64,000 bases of DNA from Nomia melanderi (taxonomy: Eukaryota; Arthropoda; Insecta; Hymenoptera; Halictidae): the NCBI RefSeq assembly GCF_051020985.1, contig NC_135002.1:806001-870000 (forward strand), in the 5' to 3' direction. A program made the position numbers and the translations under genes. Below are positions 36,201 to 48,000 of the stretch, piece after piece. Position 1 is the stretch's first letter; the number at the start of each line of letters is the position of its first letter. The notes beneath the pieces are model-generated. The model was not told the origin of the DNA and ran no database searches. It worked only from the letters and a program-made list of their open reading frames with translations.

Positions 36201-36600
36201 CGATGATAGAATACGTCATTTTCGACTGTGGGCACAGGAAAATCTTCGTTACCAACAAATTGTGCATCTTAACTTCCGCATTAAAAAATCCTCTTTGCAA
36301 ACATTATTTTTAATAAAAGGGATTTATAGGCAACATTTCAGTTCAATCAGATTTGTCAGAATTTGTCAGAATTTGTCAGACTTTTGGCAACACAGTCGGT
36401 AAATTTCTGTCGGTATGTAACCGACAGCGCAAGTACTCGTCACAGATGGTAACCAAATAAAAAATTTAACACTTTCTACCGAAGGTATCAAAAAACTCGA
36501 AATTTCCACTTAAAACTATTTTTCTAGTTATAATATTTAATATTTTATTCATATTAAAAAACGTGGCTTAAAAAATTTTCTCACATATTTGAGAATGACC

Positions 36601-36919
36601 TTAACCCTTTGCAGACGAACGTCGACATTCAGATGAAATGTTCATGTTGCAAACGAATGATTTAACCCTTAGCACTCCACGTTGTTTTGTAATCTATCAG
36701 CAACTGCAACTAATTTTTATAGTATTCCTAGCGAAAATGGGAATTTCAGGGTAGTTTCTTTAAGATTCATTGAAATATTTGATATTACAACTGGTGCAAT
36801 ATTCGAGCCTACAGAGTTCAAAGGGTTAATTACTCGAATGGCAAGTGATCGGTGTATAGTTTCCTTTTTCTATTGTTTAAGCACTCGATGTGCAATTTAG
36901 CTTCGCTCGCAAAGGGTTA
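36601..36919. mobile_element. TTAA MITE, family C, split by a nested family B element
   Basis: The left part is TTAACCCTTTGCAGACGAAC to GCAAACGAATGAT. The right part, after the inserted element, is TTACTCGAATGGCAAGTGATC to CTCGCAAAGGGTTAG. Joined, these match the reverse complement of 46724-46902, so the outer element was whole before the insertion. Confidence 0.8.
36662..36829. mobile_element. TTAA MITE, family B, nested in family C
   Basis: A 168-bp element from TTAACCCTTAGCACTCCACG to TACAGAGTTCAAAGGGTTAA. The family C target (AATGATTTAATTA in the 46724 copy, reverse strand) has a single TTAA here, now present on both sides of the insert. Confidence 0.82.
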
Positions 36920-36997
36920 GAGCAATATCTTCGTGCTACAATGGTTCGTTATCGTACATCACGCGAGAATCACTGAGAACAAAATGGCAAATCCCGA

Positions 36998-37672
36998 TCA
37001 ACGAGTCCTGATGCATCGAGATTCGTCCCACTTCAGTCTCTGGCTTTCCACCGTGGGCCGTTTCCGATGCATGATGTCGCGCAGTTTCTTCAAAAGAATG
37101 AAATTCTCCCGCAGGATGCGATCCTGCTTTTCTCTTTCCAGTTGCAACCCCTTCGCGTTCGAGACCACGTGTGGCCTGCCTTTCGGAGGATTCACGTCTA
37201 TCGCGCAAGTTGCTCTCATCACCTGAAGCACAATTATTATTAATACATTAACAAATAAGATCGAATTCTGCGTTGCAATCGTGTCTACCAAAGATGATTA
37301 GATTCTCAGATTTAGTTCTAATTAACCATTGCGCTCGAGAGATGACTCAGTCACCACTTGATTCCATAAATCATAACAATCAATCATGATATCAAATTTT
37401 ATAATTACAGTAATTTATAATTTATAGTAAATTATAGTTTATAGTGAAACTATAAAATTTGATATTGAATATTGTATATGCATCGGTCTGTGAAATAGGA
37501 TAAAAAAGCTTTGTTTCTCTTGAAGTTAACTTCAAAAACCATCGTGTGTCTAATTAGAGAATGTTAAATATTAATTTCGAGGACTTTCCTTACTTACTTT
37601 CATACGATGTCGTTCGTAGGCTTTCTGTTCCCAGGTGCTCGAGCTGGCAGGACTTTTCTTCTCGCAGGACAT
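36998..37672 (-). CDS. Small CFAP97-domain protein
   Basis: A 99-residue protein from two exons on the minus strand: 37598-37672 (25 codons from the ATG, donor GTAAGT) and 36998-37222 (acceptor CTTCAG, ending TGA), phase 0 junction. The sequence fits the CFAP97/KIAA1430 domain: YERHRMKVMRATCAID, NPPKGRPHV, then a helical LQLEREKQDRILRENFILL followed by KKLRDIMHRKR. CFAP97 relatives (CFAP97D1, fly hemingway-like proteins) act in sperm flagella and cilia, so a role in axoneme assembly is likely. The protein has no signal peptide or membrane segment. The start is the only ATG in frame before the donor. Family assignment is by pattern only; a short uncharacterised coiled-coil protein is the alternative. 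Confidence 0.75.
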
Positions 37673-38582
37673 GGTTGTTCGATCAACGGAACTCCGCCAC
37701 GAGTGTTTACACGGCGTGCGCGGCACCATTAGCGAGTTTCTTTAGCAACGCGACCGGTCTCTATCGATCTGCTCCTCGTTTGGCGTGTCGTGTTTCGTTA
37801 GGCCCGCGACAAGCGTCTGTTTTCACTGGCTCCGTTTCAAACGGAACAGACAAATTGAAAGTTAAGAGAATCGAGTGGAATAATTAAAAATAAAATCGTT
37901 TTCAACGCTTGGGCAAACATTCTTCTCATTTTTCAAACTACTTACGAATTTTCTGTGAATTCCTGATTACAATCCTTTACATTAATAGATTGCATTATCT
38001 GGTAATATGGTAATCACGTCGATTATTTATAATATTAATGATGAGTGCTGCGATTAAACAGGACAAGCGTCTGCTTTCACTGGTTCCGTTTCAAACGAGA
38101 CGGACAAATTGAAAGTTAAGAGTCTAATCGGATAGAATAATTTTCAACGTTTGCGCAAACATTTTTCTATTCTTAATTGAAACTCATTTTTCAAACTATA
38201 CTCTTTAGTAAGTTTCAAGTAAATCCTCGAGTTCCTCCATGATATTGAAACTATAATTAAGAATTTATTGAAATTAAACAGCCCCAGTTTTCGCCCCTTA
38301 ATGTACAATTCATTGAACATTTCTAGCGAAAACTATCGAGTAGATATATTATATAGTAGATATATAGATATAACGCTGGAATATTCGCCCCACGCGTTTG
38401 TTTCGAATTTCCGTCAGCAAAGAAAGTCCCGCGAGAGCGGCGGAGGGGAATCCCTACAAAGAAACGACGACAGTAGTGTCGGAAGCTGCGATTGGCGCGG
38501 CCGTTGCACCAATCCTGCTCGATAAGGGGCGGGAATCCCCTGACGAGCGTTTTTCCGGCCTTCGTGAACGAGCGCGCGAAAT
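37673..38582. other. CFAP97-gene upstream flank with local duplication
   Basis: GACAAGCGTCTG..TTTCACTGG..TCCGTTTCAAACG..GACAAATTGAAAGTTAAGAG begins at 37808 and again at 38062, a direct duplication of about 100-150 bp with an offset of 254 bp. Between the two copies lies the segment also found at 34163-34262. 38390-38580 is GC-rich with two inverted CCAAT boxes (GATTGGCG, CACCAATCC) and may be a promoter. Confidence 0.5.
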
Positions 38583-38807
38583 TAACCCCTTGGCGTACTA
38601 TTTATTTTCGCTACTGATCTCCAGTAATATTTTACTATCAACAATTCAGAAGAAATGCAAGAAAATTTTCTATTCTATCAGAAGTGGACAGTTCATTTGA
38701 AGATAATACATCGATAATAGAAAAATAGTTGTTTGATTTGATCCGTGGGTAATGGAAAATGTTGGTTGTTGTTAAATTAGTGAAATCTTCAGCGCGAGTT
38801 TCATTAA
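38583..38807. mobile_element. CCCCTT-end MITE, second copy
   Basis: TTAACCCCTTGGCGTACTA and the following ATATTTTACTATCAACAATT..GAAATGCAAGAAAATTTTC match the reverse complement of the right half of the 8257-8568 element. Its right boundary adjoins TTAACACTAGAACTACC at 38808. Confidence 0.55.
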
Positions 38808-39060
38808 TTAACACTAGAACTACCAAACATTTAACACTTAGCACTCTAGATGGTTTTGTAATCTATCAGCAACTGGAACTAATTTTTATGGTATATAAGA
38901 ATTAAGCTCTAAGAATTGAGCAATATTTACGTTAAATTCTATATAAAACGTTCACTTCGTTATTGCAAAAGGGATTAACCCTTGGCACTGGACAATACTT
39001 TCCCTATAAATATTCAGTACTCCTTTACGAGGCACGAATGGCATCTCTCTCGACTAATAG
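38808..39060. mobile_element. Stacked TTAA MITE fragments (families D and B)
   Basis: TTAACACTAGAACTACCAAACA (family D start, 38808) is interrupted at 38831 by TTAACACTTAGCACTCTAG..TAATCTATCAGCAACTGGAA (family B). Another TTAACCCTTGGCACTGG start follows at about 38977. In intact family D relatives the interruption point reads GAGCATTTAATACG, an internal TTAA. Confidence 0.55.
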
Positions 39061-41165
39061 AAAGAAAAGTTCTGTACAAATTTGAATTACACTGATTTGA
39101 ATACCGGTCATTAGATTTTACAGTTGAATAATTCCAGGTTCCCCGGGTTCCGTCGAACGGTGACCGACAGTCACTTCTCGACTGCGAACGGCTAACACTG
39201 TTTCCAATGCCGTTGTTGCAACGCCATCGCCGGCGATTCTGTACGCGGCGTATTCAGTTAAGTCGTAAACCGCTCTGCCATAATGTCATAAAAACTACCG
39301 CCAGCCATCCCGCTTAACCGAGGAATCGAAATGTCGGAACTGAAAATAAACATAAGCGTCTTACCTCCCGGCCAGGTAAGTGACGGTTGGTCCCCATTTT
39401 GTCACCCAATTTCATTACAAAGAGGAGGACAGCATTTGCCCACGACTTCTTTAATACGATCTGCGAGATATCCGTGCCGCCATAACCGAAGGACCGAACC
39501 AAAAAGACGCAGGCCGCAATAAACCCGTACTCCAGTCGTAAAAATGGCCAGTGCGGAATGAGCTCCCAGGTTTTCCTGGCTCGGCGAAATGAAATAATAT
39601 TTAGCTACCTGCGGCAGAGGGGAACCCCTATTTCCCTTTATTTGGAAGTACTTCAACACTCCCGGATCCTCTGCAAACAAACCATTTAGTGCATCATTCT
39701 GTGACTTCGCTGGATGTCGACCTAGCCGAAATGCTATCCGTTTTTGGAGTTACATTTGCTTCTGTGGAAGACAGTTCTGGTTGTGTGAGAGGTCATAGTT
39801 ACTCGCATGAGGCGAGCTAACGTGTGGCTCAAAATGAGGGCCCGATAGCAATGGCGTCTTTGTTCCTGGCCGAGCCGACCGCCGTGCACTTTGAGCTTCT
39901 TCTGTTTACCCTGCAACATTGCAAGCTCGGTTCAAGTAATTGTAGTTACCGTAGGAAGAAAGAAGAATTAATGTGCTAGGAAGAAAGCACGCACACGGTT
40001 ATTAACCATTAGCTCCCGCCTTCTAACGTACCCAAGCTAAATGCAGGGTAAACAATTGTAAAGCTATAATGGCGTCGGCAGGTAAGAGACGCTTGCAACC
40101 GCAATATTTTGGAACCAGGGGGAATTAATGTCGGAAACCGTGCCTGCTAAACAACGTTTATTATATATAAGTAGAGACGTAATGATTACCAGTTAGTAAT
40201 CAACATATCCATTCTTGCGGATATTCACCAATCTCTTGAAGTTTCGAACATTCGCACGAACCTCTTGCAATATTAAAACACATTCCTTCGTATAATGACT
40301 GTACAGTATCTATATACGTAGGAAATAATTAACGCTTTATTAATATAATGAACGATATACGACGAAGCGCAGATCGCCGAAAACAGAAGACACCGATACG
40401 CTTGATGTTTACTGTTTGCTAATTGTCTAACTTGCGACCTATGTCGTTTATACAGGAACCACACGTTCGGAGTCACTACCCTTCAGGTCGTACGTTGCTC
40501 GTTATTATTGTTTATCGCTCGTTCACCTCAAAGACGAACGGCCGACGACCCGCTCTAAAAACAATTTCTCGCAAGGCCGATCGCGCTCGGCTTTCTAATG
40601 TACCACATAATGATCAATTTCTGAAATTTTCAAAATATAAGTTTGAACCTCCAAAACATCCCTAAAACCCTTATAGTATCAAAAAGCATTCTGTTCATCC
40701 GATCTTCCCCGGTATTGCCATTTTCCCCATTTCCCCGACATCGTGTATAGGCATGAATGACGGGCGACGCAAGGGATCGTCGATCTTAATCGCGAGATCC
40801 TCAACAACAATCCTCTCAAATGGATGAGCCCTCGCCGCTCGAGGTAGGGGGTGAAACGGAAAGAGAGCGGGACGAGACGATGAAGATCTCCTCGCTCGAG
40901 GGGGAACACGCTGTTACAACGCGAGCGGAGGACCGGCTCGAAAACAGGCACCCCCTGACACGTATATCGGATACGCCGGCCAATCCCCGTACTCGATGAT
41001 CTGATACACTGTATTACATTATCCTCGTGCCGCTCCGAGCCACTCGACGCCTCGCCCATCCCTTTCATCATCCCTGGAATCCGCTGTCTGCCCTCCGCGC
41101 AGCCGATCTCTTTGCTACCAGCTGACTAGGGTATCTTCTTTTCAGATTACTTTTTAGGCACAGGA
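39061..41165. other. Unresolved low-repeat region upstream of CBFB
   Basis: Open frames exist on the minus strand at 39402-39680 and 39734-39919 and on both strands near 40680-41070. I could not match their translations to any family, and none shows consistent splice structure. ATGGCGTCGGCAG|GTAAGA at 40069-40087 looks like a tiny first exon but has no partner. This may be old degenerate mobile DNA or an undetected exon cluster. Confidence 0.35.
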
Positions 41166-41499
41166 TTAACCCTCTGCACTCGAGAAATTTGTCAGTAGAA
41201 ATACTCAATTTATTTTTATGAGATATAGGTGACGTTTTTTTCAACTAACTTAACGAGGAATCTATTCAATCTTGTCTATTTTCCCTGCAGCCCAGCTTCA
41301 CCAGTTCGCCTCATTTTCGGTCGATTGTCTTTTAACAACGGGACTATCAGATTTTGAGTTGCAATCTTCTTTCAATTTACTTGTACAGTAAAAACCAGTC
41401 CATAATTTCCTTATTCCATACTACTTATACATTCGATCTGTGATTTAGCAGAATCTACAGGTTTCGTATAGTTTAGAGAACCTTCGTCCTAAGGGTTAA
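41166..41499. mobile_element. TTAA-bounded element, about 334 bp
   Basis: It starts TTAACCCTCTGCACTCGAG and ends CCTTCGTCCTAAGGGTTAA, thus family B-like on the left and family C-like on the right. It is probably two elements or a composite. Confidence 0.55.
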
Positions 41500-42021
41500 A
41501 ACCCGAAGAATCCGAATTCGACGCCAATGCTCCGATCGCGCCGCCCACTTTCTCCTGCACCTCCGGCCAATCGCATCCAGGATGTCACTACTGTTTCATC
41601 CACCGGTACTCCATAAGTAGCATAGTTGCCCTGTAAGTTCTTAGTCTGCAAGTGATATCTACAACTATCAGCAACAGCATCCCCAGAATCCTCCACTGTC
41701 GCAGCGAATACAATTCCGCGCGGCGGTGAATAGAATTCAATTCCACTACTCTATCGAACGGGCAGCGAGTCCCCTAACGGCTCCCCCAACCGGTCGCGCT
41801 GGTCGTGGCGGAGGCTACCAATGGGAGGTGCCATGGGCGTACCCTAATTCGGGATCCAGCCGCCTTCCGTGTTCTGAGTCCTTTAGTTCTGACTGGAACG
41901 CCGAACGGCACTGTCCACTGTGCGCGGTTCTGTGCTCGTCGCCGGTGCCTTTGATCCTTGTTCGGGATACCGCTCGGAGATACTTCCCTCGCAAGTGCTC
42001 GTATCGCTGGACAGTCTTAAG

Positions 42022-45000
42022 ATGATGCACACCATGAGTGAACACGCCGGAGGAGCTGCCGGGCTGGGTGTCAGCGTGCTGCCCTTCGACGGCATGGGCC
42101 TGTACGAGCAGAGGCGACCCAGGCTGATCTTCAAGGTGCCCCGGGTCGTACTGGATCAGAAGGGGAAGTTTGAGACGGACGAGTTGTTCAGGAGACTTAG
42201 CAGAGAGAGCGAGGCAAGTCTGACATTTTAGCTCGCGACCGGTACCAGTCTGTAGTTTTGCTCAGTGACGGGGTGGATGAAAGGGTTGCATGATTTAGGC
42301 TGTTTCAGCTTTGTCTTCGTACTATGAGTTAAGGTTCATTTGGAGCTTAGGTTGCGTTAAGGTTTGAGGAGTATACACGTCATCTTAAAACTCTTAATGG
42401 TGCTAAATTTTTCAACGATGGATTATTTATTTTTTGAAACTAAATTCCACACTTAACTGGTTAAGTTAAGTTACGGTTTGACGGAGATTTAAGTTTGACA
42501 GGTTGCGGTGGAGAATTTTATTGGGTTCTTTGAACTTGGGGGTTGTTACTTCGATTTGTTGGTGAACCGTAAGAGTTGGTCCTTATGGTTTTATATAGGA
42601 TTTAGATCATAGGATTAGAGTTTACTCGCGTTCAGTGAAACATGGACCACATATGGTACATGCGAATCTCTGTAGGAAAATAATTTTGGGACACATGATA
42701 ACGGAATATCAAAATATATCAAAATGAACGAAAACGTTGATATTCCTTGAATATTCTTGGATTGTCTCGGATATTTCGGTTATATTTTGTTTTGTATTGA
42801 TTTTTTTAATATGATACTAAGTTGTCAGGTTAATGTTCTTTATTTATTATATTTATTTAGATATTATACGGAAATTTCCGTGGCACGGAACGTGTTAAGC
42901 GATCAAGTGAATCCGTGAACCTTCGGTTTTATCGGTGAAAGTGTGAATTTGTCAGTGGTCCTACATCCATTGCTGCGTTTTATAGTCAATTCCATATTGT
43001 CGCGATAATGTCGAGTACACCGGGACCTAACGATGCGTTCGCAAGTGAAAATTCCGACACCATTGAGATTCTTCTCGCTTTCTAGCGTCGAAGATTTTCC
43101 GCGAAGAATCGCAGGTTCATTTACATTCTTCAAATGTGAATGTTCAATGTAGATGAACGGAAACGTAGTGATCTTGTCCTGTCGTGCTCAGTCACAAGTG
43201 ATTTTGGCACGATCCTCGAGAAGTTAATCCTTTGCAGACGAAAATTGAAATCTACGAAACCTTCGGTGACCACACTTCAGTGTTAAATAATGTTTAGAGT
43301 GTCCTCCGGTTAAATACGACAATGACAGCGAAGATTGTGTGCTACTGGGTTACTCTCTAAAAGACGGTTAACTTTTGCTTATATAACAGCTTTCAATTCT
43401 GCAATAGTATCGAAATTCCTTATTGTTACGTGAACAGGTGAAACTGTGAACTAGTTATTCCCATTCATCGATTACATTCAGCTATGAAACTCCTCTCGAT
43501 GGAAGCTTCTTAACGAGATGATTTACTGCATTTCAAAATTGCGCAATACGATCAGTGTTCAAAGAGCACGGAATAAACTCACGAGAAAGAATGAAAATCG
43601 ACGTTATTCCACATTTCCATATGCATTCCGATTAAAGGAAACTCGGGTTTCCCGACGCTTACGAAACGATCACCGGTTCCGCTTATCCCGGCCACTACGT
43701 CCATTCCGGCAATCATCATTCGTTTATTCGTTCTTTTCACTGTTATTACATGCCTCGCCTGATGTGTTGACGCGTCGATTAGCTATAAGGAAAACGTATT
43801 GGCGATCGGATTTCTCAATGTGTCATCGATACGGGCGGCGGCGGAGTTAACAGGTTGACTCACTGCGATCGCAGTGTATTCTTCTCGTATTAGAAACTTC
43901 AGAAATCAGTCTTAGAACTGAAGAAATTCATTAACTAACCCACTGCTATATTACGAGCATGAAATATTCGAAGGGACAATGTCAGTGGCCCAGCTAACTG
44001 AAAATGCCTCTGTCAACCTGTTAAATCGGCTTAAGCATGTTCTTTCAATTTGAACTGCATCTTCTCAAATTTTAGTATGTTCCGTTCGTCGAGATGCAGT
44101 TTGTAGAAAGATGAATGAGAAACGGTGAGAAACATCGGCGAAATTTGATTTTTCCAGGTCAGATACACCGGATTCCGGGACAGGCCAGTCGAAGAACGTC
44201 GCGTGCGCTTCCAAAATGGCTGCCGAGAGGGCCACACGGAGATCGCGTTCGCGGCGACCGGAACGAACCTCCAGCTCGTTTTTGGCAGTGCATCCGGAAA
44301 TTACGCAGTCGAGATCAGCGACTGTGATTTTGAGAAGGATTGCGGCAAGGTAAGCTTCGTTTTGACAATCAATGGACAGAAGAGAAAGCATTCTTCTCGT
44401 TCAGAGTGCTTAAAAAAATGGATTCCTATTGGTTCCGCCCTCAAAATTGGCATATAACAATTTTTAACAATAACATAGATAATCTGTAACTCTTCGCACT
44501 TCAAAAGTGTTTCAAGTGTGTTGTGTAGAAATATTCAAAGTTCTCCGAATGAAACGGACGATTTTTGAGAGCAACTGAATATTACACGCTGAATTTGATA
44601 ATTTGTGTGCGTCGAATCGACTGGGAGTGGGCATTGGAGTGTAAAAGGTTAATCGAGGTAAGTAGGGCAGGCCGACGAACGGATGCCTTCGATAGTAGAG
44701 ATCAGATTAATTAACTGTTAATGAAGAGAAACGTAATATCGTTAACACATTAACTGCCACGAAAATCTTGAGCCTCCTGCATAACTGTTCTTTCCTAACG
44801 AAGATAAATAGGACGAATGATTAATTATCTGCATAATCCTTATATCACGCTATTTGCTTAATAACGATACTAATTATTAATGTTCGGTGAAAAAGGACGA
44901 TCTGGAAGGTTTAGTTCGAGCTCGAAGTCGACGGGAAACCTTTCGAAAGCGAGACATCGAACGAATCGATTGGTAGCCGCCTATCGAAACCGTGTCGGCA

Positions 45001-48000
45001 GCAAAGTGTCCGTGATTGTTGCTCTAATTGGCCGATTGCGTGCTGACAAATGGCGTATCGCTGAACGGGACGTCTAGTTTTCGTGTCCTTGGGATCGTGT
45101 GTCCCGGGACGCGTCGTTGTCGCCCCACGGACAATTTAGTATCAGTTTCTGTCTGCCGGACAATGGTGTCAGCGTATCGGTGTTCCCCACGCAACGAGAA
45201 ACGCGTCCGGTCCCAAATTTTTCGGTCCGCAGGGGGCTCGCTCGAACATCCGGCCCATAATCGCGACAAGCTTCTCCGGGAGACTCTTGAAACCTGGCAA
45301 CCATTAAGTAATCATCAGTGGAACTATCGGACTGCTCGGAATCATCGATATCGAGTTTCTTTTGTTACGTTCGTTGGAAATTTATATGTACCATTAATCT
45401 TCTGGGAGATTTTAACACTAGAACCACTAAATAGTTCAAATTGATCCATTCCTAAATTCTATCCTAACTATTAAAAAGATAACGAATGCTTCTCTGCGAA
45501 ATTACTAAAGAAATTGGTTAATACGCAAATTGAATCGTCAATCAGAATCTCGATAAGAAGAATTTAAGAGAAATTTGAAGTTGCCAGTGTGTCTCGGTAG
45601 TTCTAGTGTCGAATAATTAAAATTATTTATACTCCCGTGAAATGTAAGAGTATTAGGGACTTTGCAATGCGATTGCAGAAACAGATTGCTTAATGTAAAT
45701 GTTAAGAAAACGAATTTTAGTAGAGTTTCGTGGATGTTTCTACTCGATGTGTTTATTTGGAACGTGTAGCGTCGCGGAAAATCATTCTTCGAGTCTTGCG
45801 GAGGGACATATTCTTGTACGCCGACGCCGACGGAGGGGCGACAGTATGGCGATCGATAACTGCGTCGGGAATCCGCCATTTTCTAGCCGGTGCGTGCGGT
45901 TTCGCGAGCATTAGTCCAACGATTGCGCACGAGGATTTTCAGATATTCGAATATTCAACGATCCCAACTCTTCATTTGCTTCCCTCGAGTAAACGACTGA
46001 ATAACATCGCGTTCCCAATATTTATTAAAACAACTATTATATGCAACGCGACCCGAGATGCTCTCTTTAATTGAGGACACAACTACAGTTTGAAATCCAA
46101 CTGTACGCGATGATCGAAGTCCCTTCTGGTGAATAATGATTACCGAAGCAAGTTGCATCGAGTGTTTACGAAACACGTCGAGACTTCGAATTAGAATCGC
46201 GTGACTTTCTCGGCTCGGGGAATTCATTCGGCCCATTAGCAGCTACTACAACCAATTAGCGCTTTTCCAAATCCGTCAAGCGGGTCGAGGCGACCCGTTG
46301 CCAGATGTCCGAAGACTTTACCAGTCACTCGACGCCTAATGGCTCATAAATCTCGACCAGCGTCCCTCTTCGGGTCCTCCGAACGGAAGGATCCTTTGGG
46401 AAGGATCCTGAAACGGTTTCGGACCCGAACAAGTCGAAACGACCGTTTCACTTTTGTACGTCCCGACGTCGGGCGAACAATTCCAAGGGAAACCCACAGT
46501 CTCGCGATTTCCTGTTCATTTGCGCTCGGAGGCGACCGTTCGGTCTAAGCGGAATTACCGTTCAATTTTATTAAACTTTGTACGAGGTATCAGTCTATGG
46601 AACGTAGAATAGAAGGCACATAGTGTCCACACAAAAGATAATCGAGACCTTAATCGTACGTGTTTTTCTAACGAATCATACCACGATGTGACTTTCAGTC
46701 ACTTATGAGATTAAAAGGAATGATTAACCCTTTCAAAAGATGAAGCTGAATTATATATCAATTACTTACTTAATAGAAAAAAAGGAAACTACGTGCCGAT
46801 CTCTCGCTGTTTCGCTAATTAAATCATTTGTTCGCGACTTACTCTTCCAAATATGAGAATTTCGTCTCGCCGAAATGTCGACATTCGTCCGCAAAGGGTT
46901 AAAATGTTATTGTTTTTGTTTATAGGGCCCAAATTTTCAAAGCTCGAGAAAAACTGTTGCAAATGCAATATGAAAGAATCAAAAAATTTAAGTATATTTT
47001 CAACGGAATAATTGCTCCATTCGGTTTCGTTCTCGCGAAACACTCTGTATGAAGGCCAGCTCGACACAACAGCTTATTCTTCGGAATCTTGATCAATCCC
47101 CGATTCCCTTCCTCGCATTCGCAAAGACTGCAGGAGCATTTGCAATGGTACAGCAGCTATTAAACCGATCGATGACATCTAGATTGGTCCCGGTGCCTAT
47201 CGGGGAGCCAGAGGGCGGCCGGCCGCGCGCGACTCATTATTTCCCAGCTCGAAAACGAGGAGACGCGAAACTGCTGGAACGGCCCGGTTGTTTACACGGC
47301 GACCCGCGGCTACCGTTTTGTTTTAAACGACAATGAGCAGCGGAGGGAAAGAGGCGGCAATAAAGAGCGACGCGCGGCAGCACGTGTCCGCGGCCATTGT
47401 CTGCGCGGCCGTTCCCCGCGGAGAGGAAATAATTAAGGGCAGAGAGATCTCGCGATCGAGATAGAAGTCGATAAAGAGCCGGCTAAATGAAAAGGGTGAA
47501 CGCTCCGAGCTCCTGGCGCAAACCCGCCGCGATCTTATCGGGGCACTAGCTCGTTCGCGCTCGCTTCGCGCGCCCTTTCTCGGTCGACCGTTCGCTTGAA
47601 CCTTCGTTGCGCCTTTCGGATTCTTCGCTCTTGTCACGTGGACGGTTTGAGGAATTAACTCGATATTCCACGAGTCTTGAGTTTTTCGAACGATAAGAGA
47701 TTCTTAGGAGGTTCGGAAATATACGACGAAGGATATGATTCGCTTATCCTGTAGAATTCTGTTACAATTATAGGTTCCGTGGAATGAATATGTCTTGCAA
47801 TGAAGTAAACACTTTATTCACAATCTAGTTCACGACTAAATTCTTTCTTGAAGAAAAAAAACGAAAGAAATACAACGTTCGAGCGTTAATACCGCCGGGA
47901 GATACTCACGTTTCAGAACGTAAATTTTCCTTGACTTAGGTCAGGATGATTTACAACTCGGCCAGGTTGTTCGGTAGCCCTTCCAACCGGCCGAACGCAA

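Noticed and set aside
39314..39919. Minus-strand frames resembling an exon cluster
   Set aside because: I considered an enzyme or transposon fragment, but no segment could be aligned by eye to a named family, so it is left as unresolved.
40679..41071. 130-codon minus-strand frame
   Set aside because: No recognisable motif, and no acceptor or donor arrangement links it to other frames; likely chance in GC-rich upstream DNA of CBFB.
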